The translations under genes and the position numbers were made by a program. 64,000 nucleotides of DNA from Pseudomonas poae. GTDB lineage: Bacteria > Pseudomonadota > Gammaproteobacteria > Pseudomonadales > Pseudomonadaceae. Location of the stretch: positions 434,001 through 498,000 of the forward strand of contig CP034537.1 of assembly GCA_004000515.1 (NCBI GenBank), in the 5' to 3' direction. Shown here piece by piece: positions 21,074-29,763 of this stretch (positions are counted from its first letter, which is position 1; each line of letters begins with the position of its first letter). The notes below the pieces were generated by a model, which did not search any database, had not been told where the DNA came from, and saw only the letters and a program-made list of their open reading frames with translations.

Positions 21074-21271
21074 GTGAACCATGTCGAAGAATCTGAAAGT
21101 AATAATCGCGCAAAAGGAAAAGCCCCACGCTCACTGGATTATGAACCAGAAATTGGTGATGAAATTTTCAGTACTGTGTATGGCCTACAACAAGTCGTGC
21201 GCAAGGTTTTTGATGAGGACGCAGACGAAGTTGTTATTTACTTGGAACCATCCTCAAACCCTTATCCTTAA
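21074..21271 (+). CDS. Small acidic hypothetical protein
   Basis: Open frame of 65 codons from GTG 21074, rich in Asp/Glu (YEPEIGDEIFSTVYG, VFDEDADEVVIYLEPSS). The only good ribosome-binding site (agaggtgaacc) serves an ATG at 21081 in another frame, MSKNLK. One added A at the AAG of the third codon would join that ATG to this frame as MSKESESNNRAKGK. Given the many one-base errors in this window, that is the likelier protein. Function unknown; it ends just before the convergent GntR gene. Confidence 0.5.
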   Translation: MNHVEESESNNRAKGKAPRSLDYEPEIGDEIFSTVYGLQQVVRKVFDEDADEVVIYLEPSSNPYP

Positions 21272-21273
21272 CC

Positions 21274-22023
21274 CTACCCACGCTGCGCCTCCACTTCTTC
21301 ATGGGCATGGCGCAGCCGCTCACGGCTGTTGGTCAGGTGCAAGCGCATGGCCGCACGCGCCGCATCTGAATCCTTACGGGCAATCGCCTCGTAAATCTCT
21401 TCATGCTCACGACTCAAGCGTCCCATGTAGTGTTGCTGGTCATCATGGGCCAGGCGCGCCGAATTCAACCGCGTGCGCGGAATGATGCTGGTGCCCAGGT
21501 GGGTCATGATGTCGGTGAAATAGCGGTTACCGGTGGACAGCGCAATTTCCAGGTGGAACGCGAAGTCGGACGCCACCGCGTCGCCGGCGTGTGCCGCACT
21601 TTCATTCAAGGCGTCGAGGGCGGCGCGCATGGCCGCCAGTTGCTCATCACTGCGGCGCATCGCTGCCAGGCCGGCGGACTCCACTTCCAGGCTGATACGC
21701 AGCTCCAATATCGCCAGCACATCACGCAGGGTGACCACCGTGGCCGGGTCGATACGGAAGCCGCTGGGGCTTGGCGTGTCCAGCACGAAGGTGCCGATGC
21801 CGTGACGGGTTTCCACCTGCCCTGCCGCTTGCAAGCGCGAGATGGCCTCACGCACCACGGTGCGACTGACCCCATGGGCTTCCATGATCGCCGACTCGGT
21901 GGGCAGTTTGTCGCCACGCTTGAGTTCACCGTCGCGGATCTGCTCGGACAACACCGTGACCAATTCCTGGGCAAGGCTGCGGCGCTTGCGGGGAAGACGA
22001 GGGGCGGTGTTGGCGTTTTCCAT
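21274..22023 (-). CDS. FadR-subfamily GntR transcriptional regulator, probable regulator of the galactarate/glucarate operon
   Basis: 249 residues. The N-terminal winged helix-turn-helix (LPTESAIMEAHGVSRTVVREAI, about residues 40-62) is followed by an all-helical FCD ligand domain with metal-type residues (DFAFHLEIALSTGN; HYMGRLSREHEEIYEAI; MRLHLTNSRERL). FadR-type regulators control sugar-acid operons and are released by a pathway acid. Its own promoter (22075-22086) shares a 12-base motif with the kdgD promoter, which supports autoregulation and control of that operon. Confidence 0.9.
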   Translation of the reverse strand: MENANTAPRLPRKRRSLAQELVTVLSEQIRDGELKRGDKLPTESAIMEAHGVSRTVVREAISRLQAAGQVETRHGIGTFVLDTPSPSGFRIDPATVVTLRDVLAILELRISLEVESAGLAAMRRSDEQLAAMRAALDALNESAAHAGDAVASDFAFHLEIALSTGNRYFTDIMTHLGTSIIPRTRLNSARLAHDDQQHYMGRLSREHEEIYEAIARKDSDAARAAMRLHLTNSRERLRHAHEEVEAQRG

Positions 22024-22074
22024 GATGGATCATCTTTCTCGGTGAACTTGAGCACGCATCATAGCCCATGGCGG

Positions 22075-22086
22075 TTGTACGATCAC
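22075..22086 (+). promoter_or_regulatory. Candidate operator upstream of the GntR regulator
   Basis: ttgtacgatcac matches TTGTACGATGAC in the kdgD promoter with one difference. It is about 52 bases upstream of the regulator start on the opposite strand. The second half of the palindrome is less well kept here (ccgtcc). Proposed as a binding site for the FadR-type regulator. Confidence 0.4.
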
Positions 22087-22121
22087 CGTCCGGGCGCGAC
22101 TTTCATCTACATCCTGCGCGC

Positions 22122-22154
22122 AAAAAATGCCCCGGCACAGGCCGAGGCATTTTT
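22122..22154 (-). terminator. Intrinsic terminator of sspB
   Basis: The stem aatgcc..ggc/gcc..ggcatt is flanked by A and T tracts; on the minus strand the hairpin is followed by TTTTTT. It lies just after the sspB stop at 22181 and between two minus-strand genes. Confidence 0.75.
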
Positions 22155-22180
22155 CAGGCTTGCCCGAAGGCGATAGCCGC

Positions 22181-22600
22181 TTACTTCACCACTTTCAGGC
22201 TCGGCCGGCCGCTTGGGCGCGGTGGCTCGGCATCCGGTGGCGGCAGGTCATCGCCGTCTTCGTTTTCGATCGCTTCGTCATCCTCGAAAGGCGACTCCAG
22301 ATCGAACACCATGCCTTGGCCATTCTCACGGGCGTAGATCCCGAGAATGGCACCAATCGGCACGAACAGCGTATGCGGCACGCCGCCAAAACGCCCTTCG
22401 AAGCTGACCGCTTCGTTGTCCATGTGCAGGTGGCGCACGGCACTGGGAGATACGTTCAGCACAATCTGTCCGTCACTGGCAAAACCCTGCGGTACCTGAA
22501 CCGCAGGAAATTCGGAATTGACCAGCATGTGCGGGGTGCAATCGTTGTCCACAATCCACTCATAGAGCGCGCGGACCAGGTAGGGTCGACTGGAGTTCAT
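22181..22600 (-). CDS. sspB: ClpXP protease specificity-enhancing factor SspB
   Basis: 139 residues. The N-terminal substrate-binding fold (SRPYLVRALYEWIVDNDCTPH) and the motif INLxVSPxAVRxL-like LNVSPSAVRHLHMDN are those of SspB. The variable acidic linker ends in a ClpX-binding tail with a conserved hydrophobic end (RPSLKVVK). It tethers ssrA-tagged proteins to ClpXP. It follows sspA at a gap of 17 bases, as in most gammaproteobacteria. Confidence 0.95.
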   Translation of the reverse strand: MNSSRPYLVRALYEWIVDNDCTPHMLVNSEFPAVQVPQGFASDGQIVLNVSPSAVRHLHMDNEAVSFEGRFGGVPHTLFVPIGAILGIYARENGQGMVFDLESPFEDDEAIENEDGDDLPPPDAEPPRPSGRPSLKVVK

Positions 22601-22617
22601 CAGCGGCTCCTTAAGCC

Positions 22618-23234
22618 TTAGCGCATATCGCGTTCGACACCAGACAGACTCGCCTGGAAAGCCTCACGCGCAAACTGGCGCTCCATGTAATCAAGCAGCG
22701 GCTTGGCAGGCCGCGGCAGTTCAATACCGAGAATCGGCAAACGCCAGAGTATCGGTAATAGGCAGCAATCCACCAAACTTTGTTCCTCACTGAGGAAAAA
22801 GGCTTATCGGCGAACAATGGCGAAACGCCGGTCAGGCTTTCGCGCAATTCCTTGCGCGCCTGTACGCGAACGGCTTCTTTTGTACGCGAATCCAGAATCA
22901 CATCCACCAACCCGCACCAGTCGCGCTGGATACGATGGATCAGCAGACGGCTGTTGGCACGCGCCACCGGGTACACCGGCAGCAACGGCGGATGCGGGTA
23001 ACGCTCATCCAGGTATTCCATCACCACGGTCGACTCCCACAACGCCAGGTCACGATCGACCAGGGTGGGCAAGCTGCCGTAGGGGTTCACTTCGATCAGT
23101 TTCGGCGGCTGACGGCCCGCCTCCACACTGATGATCTCGGCGCTGACACCCTTCTCTGCGAGTACGATACGCACTCGGTGGGAATAGTGGTCGGCGGGGT
23201 CGGAGTAACAGGCCAACCGATTGGTCACGCCCAT
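22618..23234 (-). CDS. sspA: Stringent starvation protein A (one frameshift, frame-corrected)
   Basis: A GST-fold RNA polymerase-associated protein. Start [20 protein letters not shown] at 23234. The thioredoxin-like N-domain and helical C-domain are recognisable, but the frame breaks at the A-run 22796-22800. Adding one base gives [20 protein letters not shown] and an end ..SGVERDMR with TAA at 22618, for a normal 205 residues. SspA binds RNA polymerase in stationary phase and stress. It sits between petABC and sspB, the standard order. The break is probably a sequencing error. Confidence 0.92.
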
Positions 23235-23278
23235 GGCGGTCCTCCTCGCTTGTTGAAATTATCGAAAGCTCAAAACGA

Positions 23279-23353
23279 GCGCGCCCAGAGAGCATCTCTG
23301 TAACGGCAGGTGTTACCTGGTCGCTACGTGTTCAGAGATGCCGCTGGGCGCGC
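23279..23353 (-). terminator. Large hairpin between petC and sspA
   Basis: Outer arms gcgcgcccag (23279) and ctgggcgcgc (ending 23353), with further pairing of catctctg and cagagatg, form a long branched stem. It lies after the petC stop on the minus strand, followed by TCGTTTTGAG. It is a possible terminator of petABC, or an RNA structure separating petABC from sspAB. Confidence 0.5.
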
Positions 23354-23382
23354 AAGATTAACAGCAATTGCTTACGGTTGGA

Positions 23383-24162
23383 TCAATGCACATCCTTCCA
23401 GTATTCGCGTTTGAGCAGATAGGCGAATACGAAGAAGAAGGCCAGGTACAGCAATACATAGGTACCGATGCGCTGGTGCTGCAGTTTGACCGGGTTGGCC
23501 GAGTAGGCCAGGAAGGTCACGAGATTTTTTACCTTCTCGTCGAACTGCTCTTCATTCAGCGCGCCGGTCTTGGGCACGATGGTCAGTTGATCGCATGCCT
23601 CGTGAGTCAAAGGCGTACCGGTCAACGGATCATATTGCTTCTTGCCGTCTTCAACGACCTGAACCTGCTTGCATCCTACCACTTGGCGACCCTGCAGGCC
23701 GACCAGAACGTTGGGCATGCCGACGTTCGGGAAGACTTTGTTGTTCACGCCATAAGGACGCGCTGGGTCTTCGTAGAAGGATTTCAGGTAGCCATACAGC
23801 CAGTCGGTGCCGCGCACACGCGCCACCAGGGTCAGGTCAGGCGGTGCTGCGCCGAACCAGGTCTTGGCGTCAGCGGGTTGCATACCGATGTTCATGTGGT
23901 CGCCGATCTTGGCGCCGGTGAACACCGAATGGCTGAGCATCACGTCATGCGGGATCCCCAAGTCATCGGCAACACGCTCGTAGCGCTGGAACTTGGCGCT
24001 GTGGCAACCCATGCAGTAGTTGGTGAACGTACGCAGCCCGTCCTGCATGGCGGCCTTGTCGGACACGTCGATATCGACTTTTTCCAGCTCGGGGCCATGC
24101 TCGGCAGCGAAGGACAGTAGCGGCAGCGCCGCAAGCATCAATGCAACGAATAATTTTTTCAT
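23383..24162 (-). CDS. petC: Ubiquinol-cytochrome c reductase, cytochrome c1
   Basis: 259 residues. It has a signal peptide ending SFAAEH, the haem c motif CMGCH near residue 53, and a C-terminal membrane anchor (IGTYVLLYLAFFFVFAYLL) that holds it in the inner membrane. The axial Met region is in the GVFTGAKIGDHMNIGM/PNVLVGLQG part. It passes electrons from the Rieske protein to soluble cytochrome c. The start overlaps the petB stop by one base (TGATG). Confidence 0.97.
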   Translation of the reverse strand: MKKLFVALMLAALPLLSFAAEHGPELEKVDIDVSDKAAMQDGLRTFTNYCMGCHSAKFQRYERVADDLGIPHDVMLSHSVFTGAKIGDHMNIGMQPADAKTWFGAAPPDLTLVARVRGTDWLYGYLKSFYEDPARPYGVNNKVFPNVGMPNVLVGLQGRQVVGCKQVQVVEDGKKQYDPLTGTPLTHEACDQLTIVPKTGALNEEQFDEKVKNLVTFLAYSANPVKLQHQRIGTYVLLYLAFFFVFAYLLKREYWKDVH

Positions 24163-25373
24163 CAGCCAGTCACCCTTTCCGGTACCGGTTTGGTCTTCTC
24201 AAGCCGGGTATAGAACGGCATCAGAATGAAGTAGGCGAAGTACAGGAAGGTGCAGACCTGCGACAGCAACGTACGCTCAGGAGTCGGCGCCAGAACGCCC
24301 AACACGCCGAGAATCACGAACGAAATGCAGAACACCCACAGCCAGATCTTGCTCAGCCAGCCCTTGTAGCGCATGGACTTGACCGGGCTACGGTCGAGCC
24401 AAGGCAACACGAACAGCACCGCGATGGCCGCACCCATGGCGATTACGCCCATGAGCTTGTCGGGAATCGCCCGCAAGATCGCGTAGAACGGCGTGAAGTA
24501 CCAGACCGGGGCAATGTGCTCAGGCGTCTTGAAGGCGTTGGCCTGTTCGAAGTTGGGTTTCTCCAGGAAATAACCGCCCATCTCCGGGAAAAAGAACACG
24601 ATCGAGCAGAACACGAACAGGAAGACGACTACGCCGACAATGTCTTTTACGGTGTAGTACGGGTGGAACGGAATGCCATCCAGCGGGATGCCGTTCTCGT
24701 CCTTGTGCTTCTTGATATCCACGCCATCCGGGTTGTTGGAACCCACTTCGTGCAGTGCCAGGATGTGCAGCACCACCAGGCCCAGGATCACGATTGGCAA
24801 GGCCACTACGTGCAAGGCGAAGAAGCGGTTCAGGGTGATGCCGGAGATCAGATAGTCACCACGGATCCACTGGGTCAGGTCGTTACCGATGACCGGAATC
24901 GCACCGAACAGCGAAATGATCACCTGTGCGCCCCAGTACGACATCTGGCCCCATGGCAGCAGGTAGCCCATGAAGGCTTCGGCCATCAGCGCCAGGTAGA
25001 TCAGCATGCCGAAGACCCACACCAATTCGCGCGGCTTCTGGTACGACCCGTAGAGCAGGCCGCGGAACATGTGCATGTAGACGACGATGAAGAACGCCGA
25101 AGCGCCTGTAGAGTGCAGCAGGCGCAGGATCGAGCCGTACTCGACGTCACGCATGATGTATTCGACGGAGGCGAACGCCTCTTCCGCCGACGGGGTGTAG
25201 CTCATCGTCAGCCAGACACCGGTGACGATCTGGTTGACCAGCACCAGCAGCGCCAGGGAGCCAAAGAAGTAGAAGAAGTTGAAGTTTTTTGGTGCGTAAT
25301 ATTTGCTGAGATGGTCTTCCCACATTTTTGTGGCAGGGAAGCGCGCATCGACCCAATCCATGAACTTGCTCAT
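24162..25373 (-). CDS. petB: Ubiquinol-cytochrome c reductase, cytochrome b
   Basis: 403 residues, eight membrane segments. Haem ligands lie in the second and fourth helices (around FFIVVYMHMFRGLLYG and ITLNRFFALHVVALPIVILGLVVLHILALHEVGSNNP). The Qo-site loop reads APVWYFTPFYAILRAIP, so the canonical PEWY Glu is replaced by Val (PVWY), which I recall from other gammaproteobacteria. Core of the bc1 complex that oxidises ubiquinol. One-base overlaps couple it to petA and petC. Confidence 0.97.
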   Translation of the reverse strand: MSKFMDWVDARFPATKMWEDHLSKYYAPKNFNFFYFFGSLALLVLVNQIVTGVWLTMSYTPSAEEAFASVEYIMRDVEYGSILRLLHSTGASAFFIVVYMHMFRGLLYGSYQKPRELVWVFGMLIYLALMAEAFMGYLLPWGQMSYWGAQVIISLFGAIPVIGNDLTQWIRGDYLISGITLNRFFALHVVALPIVILGLVVLHILALHEVGSNNPDGVDIKKHKDENGIPLDGIPFHPYYTVKDIVGVVVFLFVFCSIVFFFPEMGGYFLEKPNFEQANAFKTPEHIAPVWYFTPFYAILRAIPDKLMGVIAMGAAIAVLFVLPWLDRSPVKSMRYKGWLSKIWLWVFCISFVILGVLGVLAPTPERTLLSQVCTFLYFAYFILMPFYTRLEKTKPVPERVTG

Positions 25374-25969
25374 CAGGCTTTCTCCCCCTCGTCGACGCCA
25401 ATGACAATGACACTGTCAGTCTCGTAGTGATGTGGCGGAACTGGCAGGTTCAAGGGTGCGGGCTGGGACTTGTAGACGCGACCGGCCAGGTCGTAATGAG
25501 AGCCGTGGCACGGGCAGAAGTAGCCACCGACCCAATCCTTGCCAAGGTCGGCAGGAGCAACTTCCGGGCGGAAGGTAGGCGAGCAGCCCAAGTGGGTGCA
25601 GATACCGATCAGCAGCAGAATCTCTGGCTTGATCGAGCGAATTTCCTTATGGACGTAAGCGGGTTGGTCGGAATTCTTCGAGTCGGGGTCAGACAGCTGA
25701 CCTTCGATTTTCTTCAGATTCCCCAGGATTTCCTCGGTACGACGAACGATGAATACTGGCTGACCGCGCCACTCAGCAATCATTTGCTGGCCTGGGTCGA
25801 TCTTGCTGACATTCACCTTCACCGGTGCACCTGCGGCTTTCGCCTTGGCACTGGGAAACCATGACCCCACGAACGGGACCGCAGCCCCCACCGCTCCTGC
25901 AGCACCCACCACGGATGTGGCTGCTACCAAGAAGCGACGCCGGCCTGCATTCACGCCGTCATTGCTCAT
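25373..25969 (-). CDS. petA: Ubiquinol-cytochrome c reductase, Rieske iron-sulfur subunit
   Basis: 198 residues. A Tat-type signal anchor (GRRRFLVAATSVVGAAGAVG) is followed by the [2Fe-2S] motifs CTHLGC and CPCHGS in the C-terminal half. First gene of petABC; its stop overlaps the petB start. Exported folded by the Tat system and anchored in the inner membrane. Confidence 0.97.
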   Translation of the reverse strand: MSNDGVNAGRRRFLVAATSVVGAAGAVGAAVPFVGSWFPSAKAKAAGAPVKVNVSKIDPGQQMIAEWRGQPVFIVRRTEEILGNLKKIEGQLSDPDSKNSDQPAYVHKEIRSIKPEILLLIGICTHLGCSPTFRPEVAPADLGKDWVGGYFCPCHGSHYDLAGRVYKSQPAPLNLPVPPHHYETDSVIVIGVDEGEKA

Positions 25970-26180
25970 TCAGTCCTCTCCCATCAGCTTTTTGGCCTGT
26001 TAAATCAGGCGTCTACTAAGTGTTGAAACTTTACTTATAAAAATTTTGCCGAATGGTAATGAAAAGCCCCACGTATGACAGGGAATTGCCCGGGGCTCCG
26101 CCTCCAGGCCTTGTAGTATAGGGGGTCTACGGATGTGGCAAGTTGTCACGGCGATTTTTCTGCATAAATTGCAGGCAATA

Positions 26181-26216
26181 AAAAACGCCCAACTCCGTGA
26201 GGAGCTGGGCGTTTTT
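26181..26216 (-). terminator. Intrinsic terminator of rplM-rpsI
   Basis: aaaaacgcccaactcc and ggagctgggcgttttt form a 13-bp stem (one G-U pair) with a gtga loop, flanked by A5 and T5. On the minus strand it ends the ribosomal operon, 18 bases after the rpsI stop. Confidence 0.9.
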
Positions 26217-26233
26217 GTGGAACGTAAAGCGAA

Positions 26234-26625
26234 TTAACGCTTCGAGTACTGCGGACGCTTACGCGCTTTACGCAGACCGACTTTCTTACGTTCAACTTCA
26301 CGAGCATCGCGAGTAACGAAGCCAGCTTTGCGCAGAGCGCCACGCAAGGTTTCGTCGTACTGCATCAGAGCGCGAGTGATACCGTGGCGGATTGCGCCAG
26401 CTTGACCACTACACCGCCACCGATAACGGTGACGTAGATGTCGAACTTTTCAACGGTCTCGGTCAGTTCCAGCGGCTGACGAACTACCATGCGGGCAGTT
26501 TCGCGGCCGAAGAAGTTGTCCAGGGAGCGGTTGTTGATCGAGATGTTACCAGTACCCGGACGCAGGAAAACGCGAGCGGTTGCGGTTTTGCGACGGCCAG
26601 TGCCGTAATTTTGAGTCGCCGACAT
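26234..26625 (-). CDS. rpsI: 30S ribosomal protein S9 (one frameshift, frame-corrected)
   Basis: Starts [20 protein letters not shown] at 26625. After YVTVIGGGV the frame is lost. Adding one base at 26410/26411 continues as [15 protein letters not shown] and ends KRPQYSKR at 26234, giving 130 residues, the usual S9 length, with the conserved basic C-terminal tail that contacts P-site tRNA. S9 belongs to every bacterial ribosome, so the gap is a sequence error. It is 14 bases after rplM and ends at a clear terminator. Confidence 0.95.
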
Positions 26626-26639
26626 AATGAACTATTCCG

Positions 26640-27068
26640 TTAAAACTTCAGTTCTTGGGGCTGCTGAGCAGCATGAGGGTGTACAGCGCCCGCATAGACT
26701 TTCAGCTTGCGAAACATATCGCGACCCAGTGGGCCCTTAGGCAGCATGCCTTTGACCGCGATTTCGATCGGGGCTTCAGGCTTCTTGGCAATCAGGCCTT
26801 CGAAGTTGGAAGACTTGATACCGCCTGGGAAACCGGAGTGACGGTAGTACATTTTGTCGCTTGCTTTGTTGCCGGTTACACGAACCTGCTCAGCGTTGAT
26901 GATCACGATGTAGTCACCGGTGTCAACGTGAGGGGTGTACTCAGGCTTGTGCTTGCCACGCAGACGGCTGGCGACTTCAGTGGCCAGACGACCCAGGGTC
27001 TGACCAGCGGCGTCGACGACAAACCAGTCGCGCTGAACTGTTTCCGGTTTTGCAGTAAAAGTTGTCAT
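26640..27068 (-). CDS. rplM: 50S ribosomal protein L13
   Basis: 142 residues, standard length. Family motifs: [39 protein letters not shown] and [19 protein letters not shown]. An early-assembling large-subunit protein. First gene of the rplM-rpsI operon; both are divergent from the aldo-keto reductase gene. Confidence 0.98.
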
Positions 27069-27315
27069 TCTTTAATAGCCTCAGGGGCCGCCCTGTAAAT
27101 TAGACGGCGGATCTTACTGAATAGTGCGTACTTTGACAAGTCAAAGGCAGCCGGATACAGACGCTATCGGGGGCTCGGGTCGGCGCGTCCGTTCAACGGC
27201 AAGATTCTTCGGCAGGCGGCGCATCACTTCCACTGCAGAAAGAGGTGGGCAATTATGCAGATTGCGAAAAAAATTCAACCTGCTTTTATGATTGTTTTCC
27301 CCGAAGGAGTACCCG

Positions 27316-28356
27316 ATGGATTATCGACAGCTGGGCCGTACGGATCTGAACGTGAGCGCGATAGCCTTGGGCACCATGACCTGGGGCGAGCAGAACAGCG
27401 AGGCAGAGGCCTTCGCACAGATCGAGCGGGCCAAGGCGGCGGGGATCAACTTCCTCGACACCGCCGAAATGTACCCGGTGCCGCCGAAGGCCGACACCTA
27501 CGCCACCACCGAGCGTTATATCGGTAATTACTTCAAGAGCCGCGGCGACCGTGCCGACTGGGTCCTGGCCAGCAAGATCGCCGGCCCGGGCAACACCATC
27601 GACTACATCCGCGACGGCCACCTGCGCCACAACCGCAAACATATCGTCGATGCGCTGGATGCCAGCCTCAAGCGCCTGCAGACCGACTGGATCGACCTCT
27701 ACCAGCTGCACTGGCCCGAGCGCAGCACCAACTTCTTTGGCCAGCTGAGCTACAAGCACAAGGACGAAGAAGACCTCACCCCGCTGGAAGAAACCCTCGA
27801 AGCGCTGGATGAGCAAGTGAAGGCCGGCAAGATCCGCCACATTGGCCTGTCCAACGAAACCCCGTGGGGCACCATGAAATTCCTCGCCCTGGCCGAGGCC
27901 CGTGGCTGGACCCGCGCCGTGTCGATCCAGAACCCCTACAACCTGCTCAACCGCAGCTTTGAAGTGGGCCTGGCGGAAATCGCCATTCGCGAACAATGCG
28001 GCCTGCTGGCCTACTCGCCGCTGGCGTTCGGCATGCTCAGCGGCAAATACGAGAACGGCGCCCGCCCGGCCAAGGCACGCCTGACCGAGTACAGCCGCTT
28101 CAGCCGTTACTTCAACCCACAGTCGGAGGCGGCGTGCAGCCGTTATGTGGCATTGGCGCGTGAACATGGCCTGGACCCGGCGCAGATGGCGTTGGCGTTT
28201 GTGACGCAACAACCGTTTGTGACCAGCAATATCATCGGCGCCACGTCGCTTGCGCAACTGGACAGCAACATTGCCAGTGCTGAGCTTAAGCTGTCGAAAG
28301 AGGTGCTGGAGGGGATTGAGGCGATTCAGAAGGATCATCCGAACCCTGCGCCTTGA
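27316..28356 (+). CDS. NADP(H)-dependent aldo-keto reductase, Tas family
   Basis: 346 residues from MDYRQLGRTDLNVSAIALG at 27316, with a clean gaaggag site; the upstream in-frame start adds unconserved residues. AKR (TIM barrel) features: GINFLDTAEMYP (Asp and Tyr of the tetrad), VLASKI (Lys) and DLYQLHWPER (His). The Tas group is recognised by the inserted loop with FFGQLSYKHKDEEDLTPLEETLEAL. Natural substrate unknown. It stands alone, followed by a REP. Confidence 0.92.
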   Translation: MDYRQLGRTDLNVSAIALGTMTWGEQNSEAEAFAQIERAKAAGINFLDTAEMYPVPPKADTYATTERYIGNYFKSRGDRADWVLASKIAGPGNTIDYIRDGHLRHNRKHIVDALDASLKRLQTDWIDLYQLHWPERSTNFFGQLSYKHKDEEDLTPLEETLEALDEQVKAGKIRHIGLSNETPWGTMKFLALAEARGWTRAVSIQNPYNLLNRSFEVGLAEIAIREQCGLLAYSPLAFGMLSGKYENGARPAKARLTEYSRFSRYFNPQSEAACSRYVALAREHGLDPAQMALAFVTQQPFVTSNIIGATSLAQLDSNIASAELKLSKEVLEGIEAIQKDHPNPAP

Positions 28357-28372
28357 TTGATCTGTAGGCCGC

Positions 28373-28455
28373 CTTCGCGAGCAAGCCCGCTCCCACAGTT
28401 GACCGAGTTCGAACATGAGAATGCGGTCGAATGTGGGAGCGGGCTGCTCGCGAAG
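28373..28455. repeat. Bipartite REP palindrome, type 2
   Basis: Left arm cttcgcgagcaagcccgctc (28373) and right arm ending 28455. The right arm lacks one t compared with the copy at 12831 (gggctgctcg instead of gggcttgctcg), which may be another one-base error. The loop is nearly identical to the copy at 12831. It lies between convergent genes. Confidence 0.83.
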
Positions 28456-28481
28456 AGGCTCTTAGCAGCACTACAAAATCA

Positions 28482-29617
28482 TCAAAGCGCCCGCGCAATA
28501 ATCTCCTTCATGATCTCATTGGTCCCCGCATAAATGCGCTGCACCCGCGCGTCCGCCCAGGCCCGCGCAATCGGATATTCCCACATGAAGCCGTAGCCGC
28601 CGTGCAACTGCACGCACTCATCAAGCACCTTGCATTGCAGGTCCGTGGCCCAGTACTTGGCCATCGCGGCCGTAGGCACGTCCAGCTTGCCTTCCAGGTG
28701 CAATGCCATGCACTTATCAACAAACACCCGGCCGATCTGAATCTCGGTCGCCATCTCCGCCAACTTGAAACGGGTATTCTGGAAATCGGCAATCGCCTTG
28801 CCGAACGCCTTGCGTTCACGGGTGTATTCCAGCGTCCACTCCAGCGCCGCCTCAGCGGATGACAGCGCACCGATCGCCACGGTCAAGCGCTCCTGGGGCA
28901 GCTCCTGCATCAAGTATGCGAAGCCCATTCCGGCCTGGCCCAGCAGATTTTCCTTGGGCACACGCACGTCCTGGAAGAACAGCTCGGACGTGTCCTGGGC
29001 CTTCATGCCGACCTTCTCCAGGCGCTTGCCCTTGTCGAAGCCCGGCGTATCAGCCTCCACCAGAAACAGGCTGGTACCCTTGGCGCCGGCCTTGGGATCG
29101 GTCTTGGCGACCACGATCACCAACTCCGCAAGGTAGCCGTTGGTGATGAAGGTCTTGGAGCCGTTGATCACGTACTCATCACCGTCCAACACGGCGCTGG
29201 TCTTCACGCCTTGCAGGTCGGACCCCGCCCCGGCTCGGTCATCGCAATCGCCGTGACCATCTCGCCGCAGATCAACTTGGGCAGGTACTTGTGCTTTAGC
29301 GCTTCGCTGCCGTAATGCAGGATGTACGGCGCGACGATGTCCGAATGCAGGGAAAAACCGATGCCGGTGAGACCCAGCCGACTGATCTCCTCGATCACCA
29401 CCGCACTGTAGAGAAAATCCGCGCCCAACCCGCCGTACTCCTCCGGCAGGTGTGAACACAGCATCCCCGCCTCCCCTGCCTTGCTCCACAGGCGACGGTC
29501 GATATAACCCTGCTTCTCCCATTGCCCATGGTACGGCGCGGCGTCTTTTTCGAGGAAGGTACGCACGCTCTCGCGAAAGAGTTCGTGCTCGGGGCTGAAC
29601 AAGGTTCTGGGGATCAT
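28482..29617 (-). CDS. Acyl-CoA dehydrogenase (one frameshift, frame-corrected)
   Basis: N-terminal half starts MIPRTLFSPEHELFRESVR at 29617; the C-terminal half ends at 28482. One missing C in the run 29228-29231 breaks the FAD/substrate motif, and restoring it gives AMTEPGAGSDLQGVKTSAV. The joined protein has 378 residues, normal for the family, and ends QRIYAGTNEIMKEIIARAL, with the usual base-region Glu. FAD enzyme oxidising acyl-CoA at alpha-beta. Substrate chain length is not visible. It is divergent from the GlxA-type regulator at 29764, which may control it. Confidence 0.9.
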
Positions 29618-29763
29618 GGCTCACCTGCGGGGATTGTCGGACAAAAACAAGCCCACAGAGACTATGCCGCGAAGGCATCACGGGACACTGGACACATGCG
29701 ACAAAAAAATAAGACGATCCAGCCGTCTGGTGACCACTTTCCCCTATAAGAATAAATGAAATT

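Noticed and set aside
24500..24560. Loss-of-function Qo site in cytochrome b because the PEWY Glu is Val
   Set aside because: PVWY is, as I recall, normal in several gammaproteobacterial cytochrome b proteins, and the rest of the subunit is intact.
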